A stretch of DNA of 8,370 bases from an uncultured Bacillota bacterium (lineage in GTDB: Bacteria > Bacillota > Clostridia > Christensenellales > UBA1242): the NCBI GenBank assembly GCA_900545735.1, contig URAC01000038.1, positions 1 through 8,370 on the forward strand, written 5' to 3'. Under the pieces are notes generated by a model. That model did not search any database. It was not told where the DNA came from and worked only from the letters and a program-made list of their open reading frames with translations. Shown here piece by piece: positions 1 to 6,691 of the stretch (within the stretch, counting starts at the first letter, position 1; each line of letters starts with the position of its first letter). Position numbers and translations under genes: made by a program.

Positions 1-46
1 AGATCATGCCTAGTCTCGTGGGCTCGGAGATGTGTATAAGAGACAG
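1..46 (+). other. Nextera/Tn5 library adapter with P7-side index (artefact)
   Basis: This is synthetic sequencing-library sequence, not genome. Bases 1-4 (AGAT) fit the end of the P7 primer and 5-12 (CATGCCTA) fit an 8-base i7 index, matching my memory of Nextera index N706. Bases 13-27 are the read-2 adapter arm GTCTCGTGGGCTCGG. Bases 28-46 are the 19-bp Tn5 mosaic end AGATGTGTATAAGAGACAG. Genomic DNA starts at 47. The ATG at position 6 lies inside the index, and translation from it gives MPSLVGSEMCIRDR, an adapter-encoded peptide fused in frame to the transporter fragment that follows. Confidence 0.98.
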
Positions 47-1223
47 GGACGCAATTTCTGACCCACTTTTAGGCTATATTTCTGACAACACATATTCGTC
101 TATGGGGAAAAGACACCCATATATTTTGATAGGAACTTTGGGAATGTGTGCCATAAATTTAATTATTTGGCTTGTTCCGCCAAGCAGCCCTGAAATTGTT
201 AAATTTTTATGGATTTTATTGTCGCTTTTGCTTGTTCAAACATTTTGTACTTTTTTTTCTACGCCATATTTAGCGTTAGGGCTTGAAATGACAAAAGACC
301 CGCACGAGCAGACTTCTTTACAAAGCTACAAAACGATTTTTTCGTTGCTAGGAATGATGTTGCCAAGCGTTTTTATGTTTTTGTTTATGCCTTCAGGCAA
401 CAGCTCGCAAGGGCAATTAAACATTGCAGGATATGTTGACATCGCTTATGTTTCTTCCTTGACTTGCCTGATTTGTGGTTTGATTACATTTTTTGGAACG
501 CTAAAACACGGCGTTTGTTGCAAGATGGATTATCCTATGAAAAAAGAAAAGTTTTCTTCCGTCTTTAACGATTTTTTTAATATGCTCAAAAAGAAAAATT
601 ATAGGAATATTATTTTAGGATATTCAGTTAGTTTGATTGCATCATCAATTTTGACTGCCTCTGGGATTCATATGTTCACATATTGCTTTCATTTTAACAG
701 TCAGCAAATTTCCATCGCAATGGTCGCTTTGATTTTTGGCGCTATATTTTCTCAATTTTATTGGACTAAAAAGTCAGTCAAAAATGGCAAAAAATCAACT
801 TTAATTCACGGTTTGTGCCTTGGAACGCTGGGCATTTTGCTTATTTGGGTCTTGTTTATGCTAAGAGATTTATTCGCCACAACAGTGCTGTTTTTTATAA
901 CTTTGCCGCTTGTTGCCTTTGCTGGATTTGGAACAGGCGTGCTTTATACGCTTCCAATTTCGATTTTTAGCGACATTCTGGCATCGGACAAGGATTTAAT
1001 CGGAAAAGATAAAACCGCCACTTATTCTGGGATTATGACGCTTTCAAATAAGATGGCTAATGCTTTTTCGTTGTTTTTAATAGGAGTTGTTTTAGATTTA
1101 ATTAAGTTTAACGCGGCATATCCTGTTCAGCCAGCAAGCGTTCAATTAGGCCTTGGCAATATGGTTATTTTTGGCGTTGCACTGTCGCTTGTGTTGTCGA
1201 TTTATTTCTATAAAAAATTGTAA
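47..1223 (+). CDS. MFS sugar/cation symporter, GPH (MFS_2) family, 5'-truncated
   Basis: The 3' part of a membrane symporter, probably moving a sugar or glycoside with Na+ or H+ across the cytoplasmic membrane. The real reading frame starts at codon 48-50, and 391 genuine residues remain. Family members are usually about 450-470 residues, so the start, the first helix and part of the second are lost. Seen in the sequence: the MFS loop signature DAISDPLLGYISD followed by MGKRHPY (residues 1-25), the GPH-like PYLALGLEMTKDPHEQTSL after the next helices, a central cytoplasmic loop near residues 155-190, a second loop motif KKSVKNGKKS, and a C-terminal segment SDILASDKDLIGKDKTATYSG typical of the family. 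About ten hydrophobic helices are visible. The substrate cannot be told from sequence. The gene is closed by its own terminator, so it is probably functionally unrelated to the sporulation operon downstream. Any start upstream of 47 is adapter artefact. Confidence 0.85.
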
Positions 1224-1245
1224 AATTTTTCTTTTATATAATTAC

Positions 1246-1275
1246 AAATTGCGTGATATTTCGCGCGATTTTTTT
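1246..1275 (+). terminator. Intrinsic terminator after the MFS gene
   Basis: A hairpin pairs 1246-1256 with 1261-1271 (11 pairs, two of them G-U) around a TATT loop, with a GC-rich middle (GCG against CGC). It is followed by a run of seven T at 1269-1275. It lies 22 bp after the transporter stop codon and before the spoIIIAA start, so it should separate the two transcripts. The 38 bp between it and spoIIIAA must hold, or overlap, the sporulation promoter, which I could not identify with confidence. Confidence 0.75.
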
Positions 1276-1313
1276 ATTAGTGTAGCAAATATATTACTGG
1301 CAAGGGGAGTATT

Positions 1314-2225
1314 ATGTTTGAAAAATTTATTCCGCAGCCTTTTCTAGACGCTTTAAATAAAATCAACTTCAAACAACTTAACGAAATTCGATTTCGGGCA
1401 TATAAGCCAGTTGTTGTTTATCTTGGCGGAATGGCATATTTTTTAAGCAACAATGGAATTAGCACAAATATAAAAGAAGCCTTAACTTGCGATAAAGAAA
1501 GTTTGGAAGAAATTGTTTTTAGAGCAAGCGAATGCTCAATTTATGCCGTCAATGAACAGATTAAAAATGGATTTTTAACGGTCAGTGGTGGATTTAGAAT
1601 TGGGCTTGGGGGAACGGCTGTTTTTGAAGGAGATAAACTCAAAACAATCAAGAATTTTGTTTCTTTAAATATCAGAGTCCCACATATTGTGAAAGATTGC
1701 AGTTTGACCGCTTTTAAATATATTTTAGAAAACAAAAGATTGAATAATACGCTGATAATTTCTCCGCCAGGGGCTGGGAAAACGACATTTTTAAAAGACT
1801 TTGTTTATCAACTATCACAGCGTAATTTTTCAGCAAATGTGCTTGTTTTGGACGAGCGTGGAGAGATTGCAAGCATCAATGAAAAGGGTGAAAGTTTGCT
1901 TGAATCTAACTTTTGTGATGTTTTGTCGTATATGCCAAAACCCTTAGGAATAAATTTTGGGATTAGAGCGCTTGCTCCAAACTTGATTTTAACTGATGAA
2001 TTGGGCTCTAAAGAAGATGTGGAAGCGTTGTATCACGCTGGAAATTGTGGCGTTAATGTCATTGCTTCAATCCACGCTGCAAGTTTGTTAGATTTAAAGA
2101 AAAAAATTGAATTTTCAAGCATTTTGAAAGATAAATTTTTTACAAGATTTGTCATTTTATCATCGCGCGAAGGGCCAGGTACTTATGAAGGAATTTTCGA
2201 TGAAAATTTTGAAAGGATTTTATAA
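1314..2225 (+). CDS. spoIIIAA: Stage III sporulation protein AA, secretion-type ATPase
   Basis: Mother-cell ATPase that powers or assembles the SpoIIIA-SpoIIQ channel linking mother cell and engulfed forespore. It is related to the ATPases of type II and type IV secretion systems. The 303 residues are the usual length. The N-terminal domain (about 1-135) carries the family segments IRFRAYKPV and GFLTVSGGFRIGLGGTAV. The ATPase core has Walker A SPPGAGKTT (150-158), a conserved DERGEI (180-185), Walker B LILTDE (224-229) and the ASIHA motif (251-255). Ser in place of the first Walker A Gly is, to my knowledge, common in clostridial SpoIIIAA and should not mean loss of activity. The ATG at 1314 has an AGGGGAG ribosome binding site at 1303-1309. 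It is the first gene of the operon. In B. subtilis this operon is sigma-E dependent; no clear sigma-E site is seen here. Confidence 0.96.
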   Translation: MFEKFIPQPFLDALNKINFKQLNEIRFRAYKPVVVYLGGMAYFLSNNGISTNIKEALTCDKESLEEIVFRASECSIYAVNEQIKNGFLTVSGGFRIGLGGTAVFEGDKLKTIKNFVSLNIRVPHIVKDCSLTAFKYILENKRLNNTLIISPPGAGKTTFLKDFVYQLSQRNFSANVLVLDERGEIASINEKGESLLESNFCDVLSYMPKPLGINFGIRALAPNLILTDELGSKEDVEALYHAGNCGVNVIASIHAASLLDLKKKIEFSSILKDKFFTRFVILSSREGPGTYEGIFDENFERIL

Positions 2226-2242
2226 AAGTAGGAGAGAAAAAA

Positions 2243-2740
2243 TTGAAAATTTTGCTTCTTTGTTTGATTGTTACTTGTTGCACATACATAGGTTATGGGC
2301 TTTCTTCTTACTATCGCAAAAGGCATAAAATTTTTCGAGATTGTCATTCTTTTTCAAATAAATTGATTGTTGAAATTAACTTTGCCAAAAACAACTTAAA
2401 AGAAATTATCACAAATTCTATTAACTCCTATAGCAGCGATTTTAAAGGGATTTTAAACGGATATTTAAACTATTTGAACAGCGATGCAAAAATTTTAAAT
2501 GACGAACAACTTTTTAAAAAAAATTCAATGCTTTCGCAAGACGAAAAACAAACAATATTTTTATTTTTCAAAAGTTTAGGACGATACGATGCGCAAAGCC
2601 AAATTATTGAGATAGAACATTTTCAGCAAAAATTTGAGCAACTTGAAAATTATGCTGATGCTGAAAACAAAAAATATAGCGCCCTCTATATCAAATTGGG
2701 ATTGTTATTCGGCGTTTTAATCGCAATTTTGCTTATTTAA
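2243..2740 (+). CDS. spoIIIAB: Stage III sporulation protein AB
   Basis: Membrane component of the SpoIIIA channel, structurally likened to GspF-type inner-membrane platform proteins of type II secretion. The 165 residues are typical. There is a hydrophobic segment at each end (about 2-20 and 148-165) and a mainly helical, charged middle. The diagnostic C-terminal region is present: FFKSLGRYDAQSQ (about 108-120), then a helical stretch, then YIKLGLLFGVLIAILLI. The start is TTG at 2243, chosen because TAGGAGAG (2229-2236) sits six bases upstream and the encoded N-terminus is directly the first membrane segment. The gap to spoIIIAA is 17 bp, so the two are probably co-transcribed. Confidence 0.95.
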   Translation: MKILLLCLIVTCCTYIGYGLSSYYRKRHKIFRDCHSFSNKLIVEINFAKNNLKEIITNSINSYSSDFKGILNGYLNYLNSDAKILNDEQLFKKNSMLSQDEKQTIFLFFKSLGRYDAQSQIIEIEHFQQKFEQLENYADAENKKYSALYIKLGLLFGVLIAILLI

Positions 2741-2753
2741 AAGGAGAGAAAGT

Positions 2754-2948
2754 ATGGGTGTTGAAATCATTTTTAAAATTGCTGCTATTGGCATTTTAAC
2801 AGCGGTTGTTAATCAAGTTTTAAAGCATTCAAACAAGGAAGAAATTGCAACATTGACAACTCTTGCTGGGCTAGTCATTGTTCTTATTATGGTTTTAAAT
2901 TTAATTAATGAACTTTTTTCGACTGTAAGGACTATGTTCAATCTTTAA
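2754..2948 (+). CDS. spoIIIAC: Stage III sporulation protein AC
   Basis: Small integral membrane protein of the mother-cell side of the SpoIIIA complex. The 64 residues are full length for the family. Two hydrophobic helices (about 5-22 and 33-52) are joined by the conserved polar loop NQVLKHSNKEEIATLTTLAG, and the tail LFSTVRTMFNL is also typical. The match to known SpoIIIAC runs through almost every position. The ATG at 2754 has AAGGAGAG immediately upstream (2741-2748). It lies 13 bp after spoIIIAB. It resembles the start of SpoIIIAD, with which it is often considered paired. Confidence 0.96.
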   Translation: MGVEIIFKIAAIGILTAVVNQVLKHSNKEEIATLTTLAGLVIVLIMVLNLINELFSTVRTMFNL

Positions 2949-2964
2949 TTTGTAAGGAGAAATT

Positions 2965-3351
2965 TTGGATATTTTCAGAATTATAGGAGTGGGGCTTGCC
3001 ACAGCGATAACTGCTTTGATTGTTAAGCAGGTTAAACCTGAAATTGCACTTATAGTGGGTGCTGCTGGCGGAGTAATAATGCTTTTAATGCTTGTTGACA
3101 GCGTAACAAGTATTTTATCTGTGTTTAGTTCACTTACTCAAAAAAGTGGCCTTTCCACTGGCATATTTTCTGCCGTTTTAAAGATAATTGGCATAGGCTA
3201 CATAACTGAATTTTCCGCCAATTTATGTGTTGATGCAGGTTCGAGCAGCATAGCAAACAAAATCCTTCTTGCAGGCAAAATTTTGATACTTGTTTCAGCA
3301 ATTCCTATTATTACAAACTTGATAGACATCATTGCGGGGTTGTTGCCATGA
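2965..3351 (+). CDS. spoIIIAD: Stage III sporulation protein AD
   Basis: Polytopic membrane component of the SpoIIIA channel, related to SpoIIIAC. The 128 residues are the usual length, with about four hydrophobic segments (near 4-20, 26-45, 66-84 and 100-125). The family-diagnostic stretch IGYITEFSANLCVDAG (77-92), followed by KILLAGKILILVSAIP, is intact. The start is TTG at 2965, supported by AAGGAG at 2954-2959 with normal spacing. No in-frame ATG would preserve the first helix. The TGA stop overlaps the spoIIIAE start by four bases (ATGA at 3348-3351), which indicates translational coupling. Confidence 0.95.
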   Translation: MDIFRIIGVGLATAITALIVKQVKPEIALIVGAAGGVIMLLMLVDSVTSILSVFSSLTQKSGLSTGIFSAVLKIIGIGYITEFSANLCVDAGSSSIANKILLAGKILILVSAIPIITNLIDIIAGLLP

Positions 3352-4604
3352 CAACAATAAGACAACAATCTAAAATCGCTTTTTATAGAAAATTTAACAG
3401 CAAAAATTTCTTTGTGAAGTTTGTTATTTGCCTGTTTATTCTTTCTGTTTTAATAAGTTATCTTAATCCCAATTATGAGATAGTTCTGGCTGAAGAAAAT
3501 GATTCTGAAAATCTTCAAGTGGAATTGGAAGAAACAATATATTCTCAATTAGAAAATTTAGATTTGGCACAAATTGAAAGCGTTTTAAAAAGTTTGAGTG
3601 AAGACCAATTAGATGTATTTGGAGTTAGCAACTTTGGCGATAAAGTTAAGCAAATAGTTTCAGGTGAGTTTGCAGAAGGGCAAAAATCCATTTTCAGCGC
3701 TGTTATCAACTTGATTTTTGATGATATTCTTTCCTTTGTCCCTTTGCTTGCAAGTATAATTATTATCTCAATTATTTGTGGCTTTTTAAGCAATTTGAAG
3801 AGCGATAATAGTGGAAAGGGCGTGGGAGATATAATCCACTTTGTGTGCTATGGGGTTGTCATTTCAATAGTTATGGCGGCAGTTGTAAATTTGATACAGC
3901 TTACAGGCAAGACAATCAATGGGCTGCAAAGTCAGATGGAAGTTGTCTTTCCCATTTTGCTAACGATAATGACGGCGATTGGCGGCTCTATGAGCGTTTC
4001 AATTTATCAGCCTGCTGTTGCCTTATTGTCCAGCGTAATAATGCGTGTTTTTACTTCTGTTTTGATGCCTATATTTATATTTTCAATCGTTTTTACAATC
4101 ATTTCAAATTTGACATCAACTGTAAAATTGGACAAATTTACAAAGTTTTTTCAATCCACATTTAAGTGGATAATTGGTGGCATTTTCACAATTTTTATGG
4201 CGTTTTTGTCCATACAAGGAATAACTGCTAGCACTTATGATGGGGTGTCTATCCGCACAGCAAAATATGCCATTCGTTCCTATGTGCCAATCTTAGGTGG
4301 ATATCTCTCTGAAGGCTTTGATGTAATTATGGCTTCTAGTGTGCTAATTAAAAATGCCATAGGTGCGAGCGGATTGCTCTTGATGTTTTCAACAATTATT
4401 TCGCCCATTGTCAAAATAATAGTCTTTATATTGGTTTTAAAACTTGCTGCAGCAATTTTAGAGCCGCTTACAGACCCTAGAATTTCCGATTTTATCTATT
4501 CGATTTCAAAGAGTTTGACGATGCTTATAGTTATGATTTTGGGCGTTGCTTTTATGTATTTGATTACAGTTGGCTTGATTATGTGTACAGCAAATTTTGT
4601 TTAA
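3348..4604 (+). CDS. spoIIIAE: Stage III sporulation protein AE, polytopic channel subunit
   Basis: The largest membrane subunit of the SpoIIIA complex and a candidate for the membrane pore in the mother-cell membrane surrounding the forespore. Its 418 residues fit the family (about 395-420). It begins with a basic N-terminus and a signal-like hydrophobic segment (about 21-38), then an acidic, probably intermembrane-space region (about 48-115). Multiple membrane helices follow (near 130-148, 161-183, 200-256, 272-290, 345-372 and 386-412). Conserved landmarks are FLSIQG (286-291), DGVSIRTAKYA (298-308), PILGGYLSEG (314-323) and SSVLIKNAIGASG (330-342). The ribosome binding site is weak (GGGG at 3336-3339). 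The 4-bp overlap with spoIIIAD suggests expression by coupling to the upstream gene. Confidence 0.96.
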   Translation: MTTIRQQSKIAFYRKFNSKNFFVKFVICLFILSVLISYLNPNYEIVLAEENDSENLQVELEETIYSQLENLDLAQIESVLKSLSEDQLDVFGVSNFGDKVKQIVSGEFAEGQKSIFSAVINLIFDDILSFVPLLASIIIISIICGFLSNLKSDNSGKGVGDIIHFVCYGVVISIVMAAVVNLIQLTGKTINGLQSQMEVVFPILLTIMTAIGGSMSVSIYQPAVALLSSVIMRVFTSVLMPIFIFSIVFTIISNLTSTVKLDKFTKFFQSTFKWIIGGIFTIFMAFLSIQGITASTYDGVSIRTAKYAIRSYVPILGGYLSEGFDVIMASSVLIKNAIGASGLLLMFSTIISPIVKIIVFILVLKLAAAILEPLTDPRISDFIYSISKSLTMLIVMILGVAFMYLITVGLIMCTANFV

Positions 4605-4616
4605 AAGGAGGATAAA

Positions 4617-5102
4617 ATGAGTTCGATTTCGTCTTGGATTTTGTCTATCGCTGGCATCAGTGTTATTGGAGTTTTGGTTGAACTCGTTTTGCCTAATGGA
4701 CAAACAAAAAAATATGTTAAAGGTGTTTTTGCTTTTGTTGTGGTAATGGTCATTATAACGCCGCTTCCAAAACTTTTGGGAAACGATTTTCAAGTTGATG
4801 ATATCTTCGAAGAAGACGCAATCATAATCCAAGAAGACTTTGTCTATCAAATAAATAGGGATAGGTTAGAAAAAATTGAAGAGATGATAGAAGGAGATTT
4901 AAAAGATGAAGGATTGGAAAATGTGCAAGTAAAAATCAATGCAAACATTTTTACAAATGAAATGACAATAGATGCTGTTTTTGTCGATTTATCAAATTTA
5001 GTGATAACGGAAAAAGGCGAGCATAAAAATACTAACGAAATAATAATTAATATTATTTTAAAATATGTAAGTGTTGAAAAATCAGATATTGTAATTGATT
5101 AA
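4617..5102 (+). CDS. spoIIIAF: Stage III sporulation protein AF
   Basis: Membrane-anchored subunit of the SpoIIIA complex. Two N-terminal membrane helices (about 6-25 and 34-51) flank the conserved LVLPNGQTKKYVKGV loop (23-37), the best family signature here. A soluble domain (about 75-161) lies in the space between the two membranes; in the family it has a ring-building-motif fold like those of secretion-system ring proteins. The 161 residues are shorter than B. subtilis SpoIIIAF (just over 200), mainly because the linker before the soluble domain and the C-terminus are compact. The ATG at 4617 has a near-consensus AAAAGGAGG just upstream, the strongest site in the operon. It follows spoIIIAE by 12 bp. 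Confidence 0.93.
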   Translation: MSSISSWILSIAGISVIGVLVELVLPNGQTKKYVKGVFAFVVVMVIITPLPKLLGNDFQVDDIFEEDAIIIQEDFVYQINRDRLEKIEEMIEGDLKDEGLENVQVKINANIFTNEMTIDAVFVDLSNLVITEKGEHKNTNEIIINIILKYVSVEKSDIVID

Positions 5103-5115
5103 AAGGTTGGGAAGT

Positions 5116-5706
5116 ATGGAAAATAAAGAACAAGAAAACAAAAATGAAAAAAATCAGTCTGAAAAAAAGAACACAAGTTTATTTGGTGGAAAGTTTTTTC
5201 AAAAATTGAAGGGAATTAAACACATCGAATTGATTGTCGCTGTTGTGCTTGGAGCAATTATTCTTTTAATCTATATTTCTTCTCTACAATCAAACAACAC
5301 AACTAAACAAACTTCGACACAATCAATTACTTCAATTTCGGAATATTCCGCATTTTTAGAAAATAAACTAGCAAATGTATTAGCAAATATCGAAGGCGCT
5401 GGAAATGTTACAACAATGATAACCTTCGAAAGCGGCACGGAATACATTTACGCTACCAATGAAGAAACAAAAACAAACACTAACACAAGTTCAGACTCAA
5501 CAACATCGACCACAACATCAACGAGTTCTCCTTATGTTAAAAACAATCAAGGCTTGCTGGTTAAGGAGGTCCTGCCCAAAATTAGTGGAGTTGTAGTTGT
5601 TGCAAGCGGAGCGAAAGATACAAAGGTTAAACTTGAAATTATCAAAGCAGTTCAAGCGGTCTTGGAAGTTCCAATCGCAAATATAGAAGTGTTGGTTGGA
5701 AAATAA
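5116..5706 (+). CDS. spoIIIAG: Stage III sporulation protein AG, channel ring subunit
   Basis: Forms a large ring in the space between mother-cell and forespore membranes in B. subtilis; the same role is inferred here. Of 196 residues, 1-36 are a charged cytoplasmic tail, 37-55 a membrane helix, 56-78 a Thr/Ser/Gln-rich linker, and 79-196 the ring-building domain (LENKLANVLANIEGAGNVTT near 81-100, EVLPKISGVVVVASGA near 151-166). The domain is split by an insert that in the family forms the beta-sheet collar. Here residues 118-138 of that insert are almost only Thr, Ser and Asn. The frame is open to a TTG at 5095, but ATG 5116 is preferred: it follows a purine-rich AGGTTGGGAAG and avoids overlapping spoIIIAF, leaving a 13-bp gap. 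B. subtilis SpoIIIAG is about 229 residues. Confidence 0.93.
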   Translation: MENKEQENKNEKNQSEKKNTSLFGGKFFQKLKGIKHIELIVAVVLGAIILLIYISSLQSNNTTKQTSTQSITSISEYSAFLENKLANVLANIEGAGNVTTMITFESGTEYIYATNEETKTNTNTSSDSTTSTTTSTSSPYVKNNQGLLVKEVLPKISGVVVVASGAKDTKVKLEIIKAVQAVLEVPIANIEVLVGK

Positions 5707-5725
5707 AAATTAAAAGGAGAATGTT

Positions 5726-6196
5726 ATGTTAAGTAAAAAGAAAAAAATCATCATTTTAGTCGTTATGGTTGCTTTATTGGTGGTAACGGGTTATTTGAAT
5801 ATTGCATTGAACAATAATGTAACAACTCAAACTTCAACCACCACGACAACAGATTTCTATGCGGGTTATAGAAGCGATAGACAAAATTCTAGAGAAACAG
5901 CAATTATGTATTATGACAGCATTATTGCTAGCGCAGATTCTTCAGAAGAGGCTAAAGCTCTCGCTACTCAAAGCAGACAAGAACTCATCGATGCGATGGA
6001 AAAGGAACTTGTTGTTGAAGGCTTGTTAAAAAGCGCAGGTTTTGAAGATGCAGTGTTAACAACAACTAGCGAAAATGTAAATGTCATTGTAAAAGCAGGC
6101 GAACTTTCCGCTGGCGAATTAGCAAAAATTGGCAAAATTGTTCAAGAACAAACTGGAAAAAGTTTAGATAACATCAAAATTATTCCTGCCGCTTAA
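5726..6196 (+). CDS. spoIIIAH: Stage III sporulation protein AH, SpoIIQ-partner homologue
   Basis: Mother-cell membrane protein whose extracellular domain binds forespore SpoIIQ in B. subtilis to make the intercellular channel; it resembles YscJ/FliF ring proteins. The 156 residues comprise a basic start, a membrane helix (about 8-28), a Thr-rich linker (30-43), a helix with the family signature FYAGYRSDRQNSRETAI (44-60), a helical region with SSEEAKALA, and a ring-building domain (about 93-156). It is much shorter than B. subtilis SpoIIIAH (218 residues), chiefly in the linker between membrane and ring domain. ATG 5726 is chosen over ATG 5721, which is out of frame, with AAAAGGAGA upstream. 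It is the last gene of the operon. No spoIIQ is in this window. Confidence 0.93.
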   Translation: MLSKKKKIIILVVMVALLVVTGYLNIALNNNVTTQTSTTTTTDFYAGYRSDRQNSRETAIMYYDSIIASADSSEEAKALATQSRQELIDAMEKELVVEGLLKSAGFEDAVLTTTSENVNVIVKAGELSAGELAKIGKIVQEQTGKSLDNIKIIPAA

Positions 6197-6212
6197 ACTT
6201 TCATAAAAATAC

Positions 6213-6244
6213 TTGCTTATTTTTAAAAATTAGGTTAATATAAT
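6213..6244 (+). promoter_or_regulatory. Probable vegetative promoter for asp23-nusB-xseA
   Basis: A perfect -10 hexamer TATAAT lies at 6239-6244 in the only sizeable gap between the sporulation operon and the housekeeping genes. The -35 is less clear: TTGCTT at 6213-6218 is 20 bp away, which is long, while TTATTT at 6217-6222 is 16 bp away but a poorer match. Transcription would start near 6251, about 45 bases before the asp23 start. An independent promoter makes biological sense because nusB and xseA are needed in growing cells whereas spoIIIA is not. AT-rich DNA gives chance TATAAT matches, so confidence is moderate. Confidence 0.45.
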
Positions 6245-6249
6245 ATTAT

Positions 6250-6280
6250 TAAAAGTTTGCTCTAACTTGGCAAACTTTTA
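6250..6280 (+). repeat. Perfect 11-bp inverted repeat upstream of asp23
   Basis: Arms TAAAAGTTTGC (6250-6260) and GCAAACTTTTA (6270-6280) are exact reverse complements around a 9-base loop TCTAACTTG. Arm centres are 20 bp apart, close to two helical turns. It begins about where transcription from the TATAAT box would start and ends 7 bases before the asp23 ribosome binding site GGAGAG (6288-6293). It could be a 5'-end RNA hairpin, an operator for a dimeric regulator, or a weak two-way terminator of spoIIIA (A-run, GTTTGC core, four T). The short T-run and the position after the promoter argue against a strong terminator. Confidence 0.8.
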
Positions 6281-6296
6281 GGTATTTGGAGAGATT

Positions 6297-6680
6297 ATGA
6301 GTGAAGAAAGAGATTTAATAATTAAAAATAAGGGTAAAATCACTTGCAACAGAAGCATACTTTTATCAATTATTAATCTTGCAACAAAAGAAATTTGCGG
6401 AGTCAGCGGGTTGACTTCATCTTTTAAAGCAAAAGTTTCCAATTTTTTCACTAGAAATAATCACGAGGGCGTTTCAATAAGGTTCAATCCAAATGGTTCA
6501 CTTTCAGTTGATGTTTATATCAGAATTTACTATGGCTATAGCGTTCCAGACATTGCGTATAAAATTCAAGAAAATATCAAAAATGGCATCGCTGCTATGG
6601 TCGATATGAAAACAACAAGGGTTAATGTCCACGTTATGGGTGTAGACTTTGAAACAAACGAACAACCAGTTACAGCATAG
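6297..6680 (+). CDS. yqhY: Asp23/Gls24 family protein (YqhY-like)
   Basis: A small cytosolic protein of the Asp23/Gls24 (DUF322) family, whose members are linked to envelope stress and, for YqhY in B. subtilis, to acetyl-CoA carboxylase control. The molecular function is not settled. The 127 residues include the family core: GKITCNRSILLSIINLATKEICGV-like start (13-36 region), VDVYIRIYYGYSVPDIAYKI (71-90), QENIKNGIAAM (91-101) and the C-terminal strand VNVHVMGVDF (109-118). The position just before nusB is the same as yqhY in B. subtilis. accB and accC, which precede yqhY there, are absent, so a local partner for carboxylase control is missing. ATG 6297 has GGAGAG at 6288-6293. The 11-bp gap to nusB suggests co-transcription. 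Confidence 0.92.
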   Translation: MSEERDLIIKNKGKITCNRSILLSIINLATKEICGVSGLTSSFKAKVSNFFTRNNHEGVSIRFNPNGSLSVDVYIRIYYGYSVPDIAYKIQENIKNGIAAMVDMKTTRVNVHVMGVDFETNEQPVTA

Positions 6681-6691
6681 AGAGAGATAAA

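Noticed and set aside
6..46. ATG at 6 giving an N-terminal extension of the transporter
   Set aside because: It lies in the library index and adapter; the encoded residues are artefact.
1254..1282. TGATATTT (1254-1261) as a sigma-E -35 element for spoIIIA
   Set aside because: The -10 position 13-15 bp downstream has no CATACAAT-like match, and the element lies within the terminator hairpin.
1463..1489. Ser instead of Gly at the first position of the SpoIIIAA Walker A, and other core variation, as signs of an inactive ATPase
   Set aside because: GKTT, Walker B Asp-Glu and the other core motifs are intact, and SPPGxGKTT is, as far as I recall, common in clostridial SpoIIIAA.
3845..4165. Out-of-frame 106-residue reading frame inside spoIIIAE
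   Set aside because: The spoIIIAE frame matches its family throughout, and the alternative product resembles nothing and lacks a ribosome binding site.
5095..5115. TTG start at 5095 for spoIIIAG
   Set aside because: It would overlap the end of spoIIIAF and lacks a ribosome binding site; ATG 5116 has a purine-rich site and a normal gap.
6204..6225. 8-bp inverted repeat TAAAAATA/TATTTTTA after spoIIIAH as a terminator
   Set aside because: The stem is all A-T, too weak for an intrinsic terminator, and such palindromes are expected by chance in AT-rich spacers.
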